A program made the position numbers and the translations under genes. From Bradyrhizobium quebecense (GTDB lineage: Bacteria; Pseudomonadota; Alphaproteobacteria; Rhizobiales; Xanthobacteraceae): DNA of 64,000 nt. Numbering within the stretch: the first letter of the stretch is position 1; the number at the start of each line of letters is the position of its first letter. The stretch is taken from contig NZ_CP088022.1 in assembly GCF_013373795.3 (NCBI RefSeq), forward strand, positions 3,844,001 through 3,908,000, in the 5' to 3' direction. This document shows positions 17,886-27,900 of the stretch, in pieces. A model generated the notes under the pieces. The model had not been told where the DNA came from, searched no databases, and saw only the letters and a list, made by a program, of their open reading frames with translations.

Positions 17886-19142
17886 ATGCTGCAGTTGCAA
17901 TCGGCGTTCGGCGTGGTGGCGTTGCTCGTGATCGCCTGGGCGTTGAGCGAGAATCGCCTGAAGGTGTCGCTGCGACAGGCGACGATCGGGCTCGTCGTCA
18001 CCGTCGTGACTGCGCTGGTGCTGATCAAGGTGCCGCTGGTGACGCAGGCCTTCGGCGCGATCAACGATGCCGTCGGCACCATCGCGGCGGCGACGCGCGC
18101 CGGCACCGCCTTCGTGTTCGGTTATGTCGGCGGCGGTCCGGCGCCGTTCGATCCCAAGGCGCCGGGCTCGGATTTCATCCTCGCCTTCCAGGCGCTGCCG
18201 ATCGTGCTTGTCATGAGCGTGCTGACGACGCTGTTGTTCTATTGGCGCGTGCTGCCGCCTGTTGTGCGCGGCATGGCCTGGATCCTGGAACGCACGCTCG
18301 GCGTCGGCGGCGCGGTCGGGCTTTCCACCGCCGCCAACATCTTCCTCGGCATGGTGGAAGCGCCGCTGTTCATCCGCCCCTATCTGGCGCAGCTCACCCG
18401 CAGCGAATTGTTTCTGGTGATGACCGGCGGCATGGCCGGGATCGCCGGCACCGTGCTGGTGCTCTACGCAACGCTGCTCGCGCCGCTGATCCCGGATGCT
18501 GCCGCGCATTTCGTCATCGCCTCGGTGCTCGGCGCGCCGGCCGCGATTCTGGTCAGCCTGATCATGGTGCCGGAAACGTCGGACCAGCGCACCGGCGGGT
18601 CGCTCGACGATCCCGATGTTCAGGTGTCATCGACAATGGACGCCATCGTGAAGGGCACCGCCGGCGGCCTCGAGCTGCTGATGAACATCATCGCGATGCT
18701 CTTGGTGCTGGTCGCGCTGGTCTATCTGGCGAATGCAATCATCGGCCTGCTGCCGGAAATCGGCGGCGCGAAGATTTCGCTGCAACGGCTGCTCGGTTAC
18801 GTCATGGCGCCGGTGTGCTGGCTGATGGGCCTGCCGTGGCCGCAGGCGATCACGGCGGGAAGCCTGATGGGCACCAAGACCGTGCTGAACGAGCTGATCG
18901 CCTATGTCGACCTGTCGAAGCTCGGGCCCGACGCGCTCGATCCGCGCTCGCAGCTGATCATGCTCTACGCGATGTGCGGTTTTGCCAACTTCGCGAGTCT
19001 CGGCATCATGATCGGCGGCCTCGGCATCATGGCGCCCGAACGGCGCGACGAGATCAACGCGCTCGGGCTGAAGTCGGTCGTCTCGGGTACGCTGACGACC
19101 TGCCTGATGGGCGCGATCGTGGGGATGATGACAGCGCCGTAG
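17886..19142 (+). CDS. Concentrative nucleoside transporter (NupC/CNT family)
   Basis: A 418-residue inner-membrane transporter. Family motifs are visible: FLGMVEAPLFIRPYL, MTGGMAGIAGTVLVLY, GTKTVLNELIAYVDLS and the C-terminal MYAMCGFANFASLGIMIGGL with the CGFANF core. CNT proteins import nucleosides with sodium or protons. Length matches the usual 400-420. The ATG at 17886 is preceded by a G-rich site and opens MLQLQSAFGVVALLVIAWAL; the open frame starts earlier at 17754 but overlaps the neighbouring gene. It appears to be a single-gene unit followed by repeats. Confidence 0.93.
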   Translation: MLQLQSAFGVVALLVIAWALSENRLKVSLRQATIGLVVTVVTALVLIKVPLVTQAFGAINDAVGTIAAATRAGTAFVFGYVGGGPAPFDPKAPGSDFILAFQALPIVLVMSVLTTLLFYWRVLPPVVRGMAWILERTLGVGGAVGLSTAANIFLGMVEAPLFIRPYLAQLTRSELFLVMTGGMAGIAGTVLVLYATLLAPLIPDAAAHFVIASVLGAPAAILVSLIMVPETSDQRTGGSLDDPDVQVSSTMDAIVKGTAGGLELLMNIIAMLLVLVALVYLANAIIGLLPEIGGAKISLQRLLGYVMAPVCWLMGLPWPQAITAGSLMGTKTVLNELIAYVDLSKLGPDALDPRSQLIMLYAMCGFANFASLGIMIGGLGIMAPERRDEINALGLKSVVSGTLTTCLMGAIVGMMTAP

Positions 19143-19328
19143 CCCGGATGAAGCGCAGCGCAATCCGGGGCCGTCCGACTGCGGGCACGAGCCCCGGATT
19201 TCGCTGCGCTCCATCCGGGCTACAAGATCTCACCCAGCTCGTCATGCCCGGGCTTGACCCGGGCATCCATCGATTAGCGAAGACACTTGCGAAGCTGGAT
19301 GGATGGCCGGGTCAAGCCCGGCCATGAC
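19142..19328. repeat. Two hairpin repeats after the nucleoside transporter gene
   Basis: At 19142-19223 the arms agcccggatgaagcgcagcg and cgctgcgctccatccgggct face each other. At 19241-19328 gtcatgcccgggcttgaccc faces gggtcaagcccggccatgac, with a shorter nested pair (atccatcgatt / gctggatggat). Both are family-type extragenic palindromes between convergent genes and may help transcript ending or stability. Confidence 0.75.
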
Positions 19329-19338
19329 GCAGCGAGGC

Positions 19339-19917
19339 TTACGCCTTCAACTCCACCGTCTTGAACTCGGCCGGCAGGATCACCTCCAGCAGCTCGACGT
19401 CGTCGGAGTAGTCCAGGATCATATGCCGGATGCGCGGCGGCTGGGTCCAGGCGCTGCCCTCTTTCATCAGCGTCTCGCCCTCGCCTTCCATGTAGGTCTT
19501 CACCCAGCCCTTGAGCACATAGACCATCTGGAATTCGACGTCGTGGAAGTGCAGCTTCGAGACCTCGTCCGGATTGCACGGTCCCTGCAGCCGGATGACA
19601 TGCGCCTGCGCGAGGCCATGGGATGCTGCGGCAATGCCGAGGTCGCGGTACTTGGCGTAGGCGCGCAGGCCGTCGGCCTTGAAATCCTCTTCGCGGTGAT
19701 GGCTGATGGCAACGCGCTGCTTCGGCCGCGCCTTGGTTGCTGTCTTGGTTGCCGTCTTCGGCACGCTCTTCTTGGCCGCGGTGACGCGGCCCTTCGACTT
19801 GATGGCCTTGCGCGCGGACGATTTCGCGGACGATTTCTTGGCGCCGGCGCCAAGCCCCGACCATTTCTTCTTCACCGCGGTCTTGGCTGCGGATCTCGAT
19901 GCCGTCTTCTTGGCCAT
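19339..19917 (-). CDS. Cupin protein with a lysine/alanine-rich histone-like N-terminal tail
   Basis: A 192-residue protein in two parts. Residues 1 to about 70 are rich in Lys, Ala, Ser and Thr (MAKKTASRSAAKTAVKKKW and AAKKSVPKTATKTATKARPK), like bacterial histone H1-like tails. The rest is a cupin: LHFHDVEFQMVYVLKGWVKT has the metal-binding His and Glu, and TQPPRIRHMILDYSDD closes the barrel. The start at 19917 follows a GGGAGG site. The tail suggests nucleic-acid binding, but this is inference. It lies apart from its neighbours, with usg next on the same strand. Confidence 0.8.
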   Translation of the reverse strand: MAKKTASRSAAKTAVKKKWSGLGAGAKKSSAKSSARKAIKSKGRVTAAKKSVPKTATKTATKARPKQRVAISHHREEDFKADGLRAYAKYRDLGIAAASHGLAQAHVIRLQGPCNPDEVSKLHFHDVEFQMVYVLKGWVKTYMEGEGETLMKEGSAWTQPPRIRHMILDYSDDVELLEVILPAEFKTVELKA

Positions 19918-20016
19918 TGTTCGCCTCCCGTCTTTTTGTGACGGGCGAAGGCTAACACAAGTCGCGCCGCGCGAGGTGGGCAAAGGCGCAGAGCGCGCGC
20001 CTTGCCCCCGTGCGGA

Positions 20017-20307
20017 TCAATGCAGCCGGAACACGCCGTCGACGGCGCGCAGTTCGGCCGGCTTGACCAGCTTGGAATGCGCCACCGTCACCGAGAACAG
20101 CGGGCCCTCGAGCTTCTCCTGCCAGAAGGCGAGGAAATCCCGCAGCGCCGGAAATCTCGGAAACAGGTCGTAGTTCTGCCAGACATAAGTTTGCAGCAAC
20201 GAGGGATGGTCCGGCATCCGATACAGGATTTGCGCCGTCGTCAATCCATACCCCAGCAACTGCTTCCGGAAATCGTCGGAAACAACCCCACCAACTCGCG
20301 AGACCAT
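20017..20307 (-). CDS. usg: Usg family protein
   Basis: A 96-residue protein with DFRKQLLGYGLTTAQILYRM, PSLLQTYVWQNYDLFPRFP and FLAFWQEKLEGPLFSVTVAH. These match the alphaproteobacterial Usg family, named for a gene upstream of trp genes in Caulobacter. Its biochemical role is unknown to me. Here no trp gene is adjacent. A GGAGG lies before the ATG at 20307. Confidence 0.85.
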   Translation of the reverse strand: MVSRVGGVVSDDFRKQLLGYGLTTAQILYRMPDHPSLLQTYVWQNYDLFPRFPALRDFLAFWQEKLEGPLFSVTVAHSKLVKPAELRAVDGVFRLH

Positions 20308-20530
20308 GCCAACCTCCTGTGACGGAGCGCATTCACATGGCGGCCGACCCCCGCCGGACCACCGGCAATGGATGCGCTCACATGAGAGAAATGTGACGCA
20401 CGCGACTAACCCATCTCAAGCCTAAATGTTTAATAGGTTGTTGAAATTTCTTGCGTTAGCAGCAGCTTACCGCATCTGCTAATAGCCCCGGCGACCCCTG
20501 CGGGGCGGCATTAAGGATGCCGAAATGATG

Positions 20531-20557
20531 CTGGCAGCCGTCATTCGCGAGTGCCAA
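20531..20557 (+). promoter_or_regulatory. CIRCE-like operator, upstream copy (HrcA site)
   Basis: The arms are CTGGCAGCC and GAGTGCCAA with a 9-bp spacer, against the CIRCE consensus TTAGCACTC-N9-GAGTGCTAA. The right arm is almost perfect and the left arm is degenerate. It lies upstream of the predicted -35 box. Confidence 0.55.
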
Positions 20558-20574
20558 TTTTTCTGCTAGAGCCA

Positions 20575-20604
20575 CTTGCCCGCCGCCAAGGCTTGGCCTA
20601 TCTC
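20575..20604 (+). promoter_or_regulatory. Candidate groESL promoter (heat-shock sigma type)
   Basis: CTTG at 20575-20578, 18 bp, then CCTATCTC at 20597-20604. This resembles the alphaproteobacterial RpoH consensus (CTTG and CCTATNT). The downstream CIRCE would sit right after the expected transcription start. Confidence 0.45.
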
Positions 20605-20617
20605 CTGCACAGCCAGT

Positions 20618-20644
20618 CTGGCACTCGCTGGGCTGGACTGCTAA
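20618..20644 (+). promoter_or_regulatory. CIRCE operator, promoter-proximal copy (HrcA site)
   Basis: CTGGCACTC, 9 bp (GCTGGGCTG), then GACTGCTAA. Relative to the consensus TTAGCACTC-N9-GAGTGCTAA the left arm has two changes and the right arm has one. It lies 44 bp before the groES ATG and so fits a heat-shock repressor site. Confidence 0.8.
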
Positions 20645-20688
20645 CACTCCAAAAATCTACAGCATCCGCAAACGTTTAGGAGGACTGC

Positions 20689-21003
20689 ATGAAATTCCGT
20701 CCGCTTCACGACCGCGTCGTGGTCAAGCGTATCGACGCCGAAGAGAAGACTGCTGGCGGCATCATCATTCCGGACAGCGCCAAGGAAAAGCCCTCGCAGG
20801 GCGAAGTCATCGCCGTCGGCCCGGGCGGCCGCGACGAAGCTGGCAAGCTGATCCCCATCGACATCAAGGTCGGCGACCGCGTCCTGTTCGGCAAGTGGTC
20901 GGGCACCGAGGTCAAGATCGACAGCGAAGACCTGCTGATCATGAAGGAAAGCGACATCATGGGCGTGCTCGACGTCCCCGCTTCCAAGAAGAAGGCGGCC
21001 TAA
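20689..21003 (+). CDS. groES: Co-chaperonin GroES (Cpn10)
   Basis: A 104-residue co-chaperonin beginning [20 protein letters not shown]. The mobile loop that contacts GroEL is [20 protein letters not shown], and the roof region and [20 protein letters not shown] are typical. The C-terminus VPASKKKAA is slightly longer than in E. coli (97 residues). It caps the GroEL ring during ATP-driven folding in the cytoplasm. TTAGGAGG precedes the ATG. CIRCE sites upstream indicate repression by HrcA, with heat-shock sigma factor a further possibility. groEL follows after 42 bp. Confidence 0.98.
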   Translation: MKFRPLHDRVVVKRIDAEEKTAGGIIIPDSAKEKPSQGEVIAVGPGGRDEAGKLIPIDIKVGDRVLFGKWSGTEVKIDSEDLLIMKESDIMGVLDVPASKKKAA

Positions 21004-22686
<1,683 letters not shown>

Positions 22687-22718
22687 GGTCCAGCCACTCG
22701 GGCAATTTACGAAATGCA

Positions 22719-22750
22719 AAACCCCGGCAGCGATGCCGGGGTTTTTGTTT
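22719..22750 (+). terminator. Rho-independent terminator after groEL
   Basis: aaaccccggc, a 6-nt loop, gccggggttt, then a T-rich tail (ttgttt). The 10-bp stem and T run, 33 bp after the groEL stop, fit an intrinsic terminator. Confidence 0.9.
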
Positions 22751-23353
22751 GGGGTAGGCTCGCCGGGCTACTTACCGCAGCGCGGCCAATGCAAATACCT
22801 TGCACAACCTCACGCTGATGCAGGGGCCTCACGCGGCTCTCAGCATGCACGTTATGCACAACACTCTCCGTAAAGATACGTTGGTCTGAGTTGACAATCT
22901 CAAAAAAAATTTCGTGCGAGAGTCGCAAACCGAACCGACACTGTCGCCTTCGTCCCGCACAGTAAGCTCGGGACGAGATCGAACTTCACTCTCAAAAATC
23001 TGAATCGAGCACGGAGCGTCAGCTCCCGTGACGCGGGCAAGCGTCGCGGAGAATGCTCTCACTTGCGAGGGAGGCTGTGCGGTGGGGGAAAGCGAAGAGG
23101 TTCTCTGCCAAGCCGCCTGAAGAAGCGGCGTTGAAGTCACATCGAGGATTCGTTCAAGGAGGGACCTGGCCGGTTGGAAGAAGCCCAGTGACGAGAGCGT
23201 GCAGCCCCCACTGCCGATGCTCCGTCAAACGCCGCAGGTGCGCGATGCCCCCCAACTACCCCGCGCACCGATCTCGGGCCAATCCAACCGGCCGGACTAT
23301 TTCTGCAAGGCAAAAGGCAAAAAAGCAAAAGGCGATATGGGAGGGAGGCGCTC
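22751..23353. other. Long intergenic region without a recognisable gene
   Basis: About 600 bp. Open frames here have no codon bias or family resemblance. At 22891-22896 a TTGACA is followed by an A-rich stretch and could be a promoter element. Near the right end (23309-23335) short purine repeats of the form gcaaaaggc precede the next gene. Confidence 0.4.
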
Positions 23354-23569
23354 ATGGGCATGGTAATGGTCAGATGTCCGCAAACCGGACACGCGATTTC
23401 CACCGGAATCAAAACCGATCGCGAGAGCTTTCGACGCAGTACCGTGTTCTTCGCGCGCACGCCCTGTCCGTTTTGCCGCGCGGATCACGCCTGGTTTGCG
23501 CGGGACGCCTGGGTCGATGAGCCGAGCATCCGCGTGCGGCGACGCCGCGGCGGCGGTTCACCGGCCTGA
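23354..23569 (+). CDS. Small CxxC-type protein
   Basis: A 71-residue protein starting MGMVMVRCPQTGHAISTGIK, with RCPQTG near the start and a second half ARTPCPFCRADHAWFARDAW. The Cys pair CPFC and the earlier Cys suggest a small zinc-ribbon-like fold. I recognise it as a conserved small protein of Bradyrhizobium relatives with no known role. GGGAGGGAGG stands 7 nt before the ATG, a very strong translation signal. The next small gene follows 40 bp later. Confidence 0.75.
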   Translation: MGMVMVRCPQTGHAISTGIKTDRESFRRSTVFFARTPCPFCRADHAWFARDAWVDEPSIRVRRRRGGGSPA

Positions 23570-23609
23570 CAATGGTCACCGCTATTGACGACCGCGATGG
23601 AGGGACACC

Positions 23610-23807
23610 ATGGCGCAGGTGCAGATCTCGACGGAAACGTCTGCCTGGCTGCTGCAGGCCAAGGACTTTCTCGATGAAGCACGACGGCTGAAGCCCGGTC
23701 CGAAGCGCAATCAGTTGCGCGAGACCGCAAAGGTGCTGCGCGAGATCGCGAAGCTCGAAGGGGTATCCTCGCCTGCACGGGAGCTTGATCGGCTGCCGGG
23801 AAGCTGA
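23610..23807 (+). CDS. Small helical hypothetical protein
   Basis: A 65-residue charged protein, MAQVQISTETSAWLLQAKDF onwards, predicted to be mostly helix (LDEARRLKPG, RETAKVLREIAKLEG). No signal peptide or known motif. TGGAGGGA precedes the ATG. It probably shares a transcript with the 71-residue CxxC protein. Function unknown. Confidence 0.7.
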   Translation: MAQVQISTETSAWLLQAKDFLDEARRLKPGPKRNQLRETAKVLREIAKLEGVSSPARELDRLPGS

Positions 23808-23824
23808 TTCGACCAGGAACGCGC

Positions 23825-24619
23825 TCACACGGCGTCGTCCGCCTCGATTTCCGGGATGCGCGGATCGTTAGCCGGCGCCATTCCGCGCGTTCGAACCTTG
23901 TCGCCCGAGAAGATCTCCTCGGCCTCGATACGCATGACGCGATGGCATTCGCACGCCGCCGCCAAGAGCCGCGCCTGGTCGATCTCGATCCGGCCTCGTT
24001 GATCCGACCTGATCGCACCGCGCTTGCGCAGATTGCCCATCAGCAAGGTCACCGTTGTTCGTCGTACGCCGAGGATTTGCGACAGCGCGTGCTGGGTCAG
24101 CGGGAGGACGTCGCTGTCGACGCGGTCGCGAAGCTGAAGCAGCCAGCGCGCCATCCGCGCCTCGACCGGGTGGAGCGCATTGCAGGCGGCGCCGAGCTGA
24201 AACTGGATCAGCATCGATCTGACGTGCTTCTGGATCGCCTGCCGAATCCCGGGACTGCGGCCGAAAGCGGCATGAAAGCGCGGCGCCGGGATCCGCGAGG
24301 CGGTACCAGCCGCACGAACGACGGCGGTAATGCCCGACGGCGAGGCTCCAAGGACCGAAAGACTGCCCACGGCCCCTTCGCATCCGACCACACCGGTCGC
24401 GACCGTCTGCCCATCCGCCATGTCGATCATCAGCAGGATCGCGCCGCTGTGAGGAAAGAAGACGTAGTCGATCTCGTCACCGGCGCGCGCCAGGACCGCA
24501 TCCTGTTCGAGCGCGACAGTCTCAAGATCCGGTTTCAGGAGGTCCAGATCCGCCGGCGACAATGTCGCGAGAAGGCGATTACGAGTTCCGCCGGAAATGC
24601 TCACCTGCGGGAACGTCAT
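23825..24619 (-). CDS. Crp/Fnr family transcriptional regulator
   Basis: A 264-residue regulator. The N-terminal cyclic-nucleotide-binding-type jelly roll spans about residues 10-130 (YVFFPHSGAILLMIDMADGQ). The C-terminal helix-turn-helix is LTQHALSQILGVRRTTVTLL, followed by LRKRGAI. The FNR cysteine cluster is not present, so it is not an iron-sulfur oxygen sensor; whether it binds cAMP cannot be seen. The ATG at 24619 begins MTFPQVSISGGTRNRLL; a GTG at 24631 is an alternative. It follows the large cyclase gene on the same strand after about 300 bp. Confidence 0.85.
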   Translation of the reverse strand: MTFPQVSISGGTRNRLLATLSPADLDLLKPDLETVALEQDAVLARAGDEIDYVFFPHSGAILLMIDMADGQTVATGVVGCEGAVGSLSVLGASPSGITAVVRAAGTASRIPAPRFHAAFGRSPGIRQAIQKHVRSMLIQFQLGAACNALHPVEARMARWLLQLRDRVDSDVLPLTQHALSQILGVRRTTVTLLMGNLRKRGAIRSDQRGRIEIDQARLLAAACECHRVMRIEAEEIFSGDKVRTRGMAPANDPRIPEIEADDAV

Positions 24620-24631
24620 CAATGGTCGCAC

Positions 24632-24922
24632 AGCTTACTCACTCGAACACAGGATCAAAAACAAATTCCAAACGATTGACCGCAAGGTGGAATTCTCCGC
24701 GGCAGCGTCCTTAAAGTTAGATGCAAATGCGCCGTCGGACGCAATAGCAAAATGCGCATCGTCGCACCGTAGAACTTCGGGAACCCAAGAACTTCGCCGA
24801 GCCCAAGAGTTCCAGTTTCGCACCGCAAGCGCCGCGCGCGACATCCGAACCTGCTCTTTCACCACTTGCGCGGGCTCAGGAAGATGGGCGGACGTGATGT
24901 GACTGCTCCACTGCGGCACCCG
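24632..24922. other. Intergenic region, cyclase / Crp
   Basis: About 290 bp, lower in GC than its surroundings, with no gene seen. It should hold the promoter of the Crp/Fnr gene. Confidence 0.4.
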
Positions 24923-27900
24923 TCAGGACGCGCGCGAGTGGCGATCCGGCCACGCTCGCATGAGCAGTTCCTGCGCGTCCTTGATTTCGGCAAGATCGAG
25001 CGCCGCATCGAAGCCGGCGAGCAACGGCGCCAACAATTGAGATATCTCCTCTGCCCGGCCGCTGCGGCTGTAAAGACGTGCAAGTCCCAGCGCGCCGCGC
25101 AGCTCGAACGTCCTGGTCTGTTGCCTTCGCGCAATCTCAAGGGCACGGTGGAAGGCATCCTCGGCGCCGGAAATGTCGGGGGTGTCGCGACGCGACCGCA
25201 GCTCGCCCAATACACGGTACAGCTCGGCATCCAGCCAGTGCTGCCCGGACTGCTCCGTCGCGTCGATCAGCTCGTTGATGATGTCGAGCCCCGCCTCGAC
25301 ATGCCCTGCCTCCGCGTTCGCCACCGCGATATGCAATCCCCAGAAGGGATCACAGAGGTAGCAGTCGTTCTCGTGAAGCAATGTCCAGCCGCGCTGCATC
25401 TCCGCGAGACCTGCCACTAGGTCGCCGGCACGCCACTTCGCCAAACCATTGAGATAGGTGCCGGCGGCGACATACAGAGGCATCGTGTGATCCTGCGCCA
25501 GTCCGAGGGCAAGGATCGTCTCGGTCTGCCGCAACCGGCTGCCGCACAGCCCGTCGAAAACGGCCTTGTGAACCAGCGCATTGGCACGCGCGAGCGCGCG
25601 CTGTTCTCCGGAGACGCTCACCGCTGCGCCCGCGAGCTGCCGGGCTCGATCGATCTCGCCACGCGGCCAGAGCACGAGCGCCAGAAATCTCATGATGACG
25701 AACGGCAGATCGAGCGTCGACGCCTTGAACGTTGCCGGATCCGGCTCGGTCGCATAGGCAGCGAACGCCTTCTCGAGATGGATGGCCGCGCTCAGATAGT
25801 CGCCTGCAAACCAGCAGGTCACTCCGCTGGTCCAGCCCGCGACGATCGTCGCCACCGGCGATTCCGGATGCCGTTCCGCCGCGCCCATGATCGCCTCCGC
25901 CAACTCCCGCATCGGCGCGAGCTCACCGTGGGTCAAGCAGGCGTTGAAGAGGCCCGACTGGATCGGCGCCAGTTCGATTGGATCGTCAATGTCAGAGGCG
26001 AACCGCCGGGCTCGCGTCCAGGCGGCCACCGTCTCGGGGGCGCTGTGCCCAAGACTGCCCCGCAGCGCGCGGCCGTAGGCGATTTGCAGATGGAGCCGGC
26101 CGATCATCCGACCCCGCTCGTCGGGCAGTTCATCGGCGATGGCGACCGCCTTGCCGAGATGTGCGATCGCCTCGCAATAGGCCGAGCGCTTCAGCGCCTG
26201 CTGACCGGCTTTGCGCCACCACGCCAGCGCAGTCCGGCCGAGCCCCGCCTCGGTGAAATGATACGCAACGACTTCGGGCTCGATCTCGGCGATCTCGGCA
26301 AACTTGGCGCGCAGCACATCGCCGATCTGCTTGTGGAGCAATTGCCGACGGCTCTTGAGCAAGCTCTCGTAAGCCGCTTCCTGGACCAATGCGTGCCTGA
26401 AACTGTAGCTTGCATCCGGCGGCGTGCCCCGGCGCAACAGCAACTCCGCCTCCTCGAGCTGGGCGAGCGCCGCGGCAAGCGTCAGATCATCGCGACCGGC
26501 CACGCTGCGCAGCAACGCGTATGAGAACTCACGGCCGATCGCTGCGCCGATCTGCGCCACCTCCTTGACCGGCGCCAGGCGGTCGAGCCGGGCCATCAAC
26601 GAGTCCTGCAGCGTCGCGGGGATCGCCAGCGGCGGCAGCGGATTGTCGAGGCGGTAGCGTCCGGCATTCTCGACGAGCAGCCCCGACTCCATGACCATCT
26701 TGGTCAGCTCCTCGACGAACAGCGGGACACCATCCGTCCGCTCGATGATCTGCGTCATCATTTCGCCGGGCAGCAACCGACCGACGGTCACCTGCTCGAT
26801 CAGCGCGCGCGTATCCTGCCGGTCGAGCCGATCGAGCCGCAACAGGCTGACATTGGCAAGCCCTGCCCATGGCGGCTCGAACTCCGGCCTGAACGTCATC
26901 AGCATGAGGATTGGCAATCCCCTGATACGGTCGACCGCGAGATCAAGCAGTTCGAGCGACGTGGCGTCGGCCCAATGCATGTCTTCGCAGACGACAAGCA
27001 CCGGCTGCTGCCGGGCGAGGCCCTCGAGCTGGTCGAGCAGCGCGGCGAATGTCTGCCGCCGCTGCTGCGCCGGGCTCAGGCCGAGCGGCGGATAGCGGTC
27101 ACCGGTCGGGATCGACAGCAGCGCCGCGATCAGCGGTGTCACGGTGGGCACGTGCTGGGTACCGAGCGCCAGCATGGCTTCGAGCTTGTCCAGCTTCTGG
27201 TCCGAAACATCTTCCGACCTGATGCCGGCGGCACGCTCGAGCTGGGCGACAAAAGGGTGCAGCGCGCTGTTGGTGTGATAGGGCGAGCATTGATACCGCA
27301 CACGGCGGTGTGTCCCGGGCGCGAGGCTGTCGGACAGCATCGCCACGATGCGCGATTTACCGATACCCGCTTCGCCCGATATCAGCACTGCCTGGCCTTG
27401 GCCCTGCCACGCCAGTTGCTGGCGCGACAATGCAAATTCGATCTCCGCCTTGCGGCCGACAAAGCCGATCGAGCGCGCGGTCCGCACCGCCTCGAAACGG
27501 CTTTCCGATGCCGGCTCGCCTTCGACGGCCCACACCGCGATCGGCTCGGAGATACCCTTGACCTCGCGGCGACCGAGGTTGCGAAGCGTGAACAGATTGC
27601 CGAGCAGCCGGCGTGTCGTGGAGGCCACGACGACCACGCCCGGCTCCGCCAGGCTCTGCAGCCGCGCCGCGATGTTCGGCGCATCGCCGACCAGCGCCTG
27701 CTCCTCCGATGCGCCGCCGGAGACGAGGTCGCCGACCACGACAAGCCCGCTTGCGATCGCGATCCGTACCGCAACTCCCCCTTCCGCGCGGGTCTCGAGC
27801 TTGCCGATTGCGGCGATGACATCGAGGCCGGCGCGCACCGCGCGCTCCGCGTCATCCTCGTGGGCACGGGGATAGCCGAAATAAGCGAGGATCCCATCGC

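Larger units (their letters stand above)
20308..20688. other. Intergenic region with groESL control sites
   Basis: About 380 bp divergent between usg and groES. Two CIRCE-like sequences and a promoter candidate lie in its right half and are listed separately. The left half (20308-20530) is less GC-rich near 20420-20450 and shows no gene. Confidence 0.6.

Noticed and set aside
23053..23520. A 155-codon frame after groEL
   Set aside because: It overlaps the better-supported 71-residue gene, is rich in Arg and has no ribosome site.
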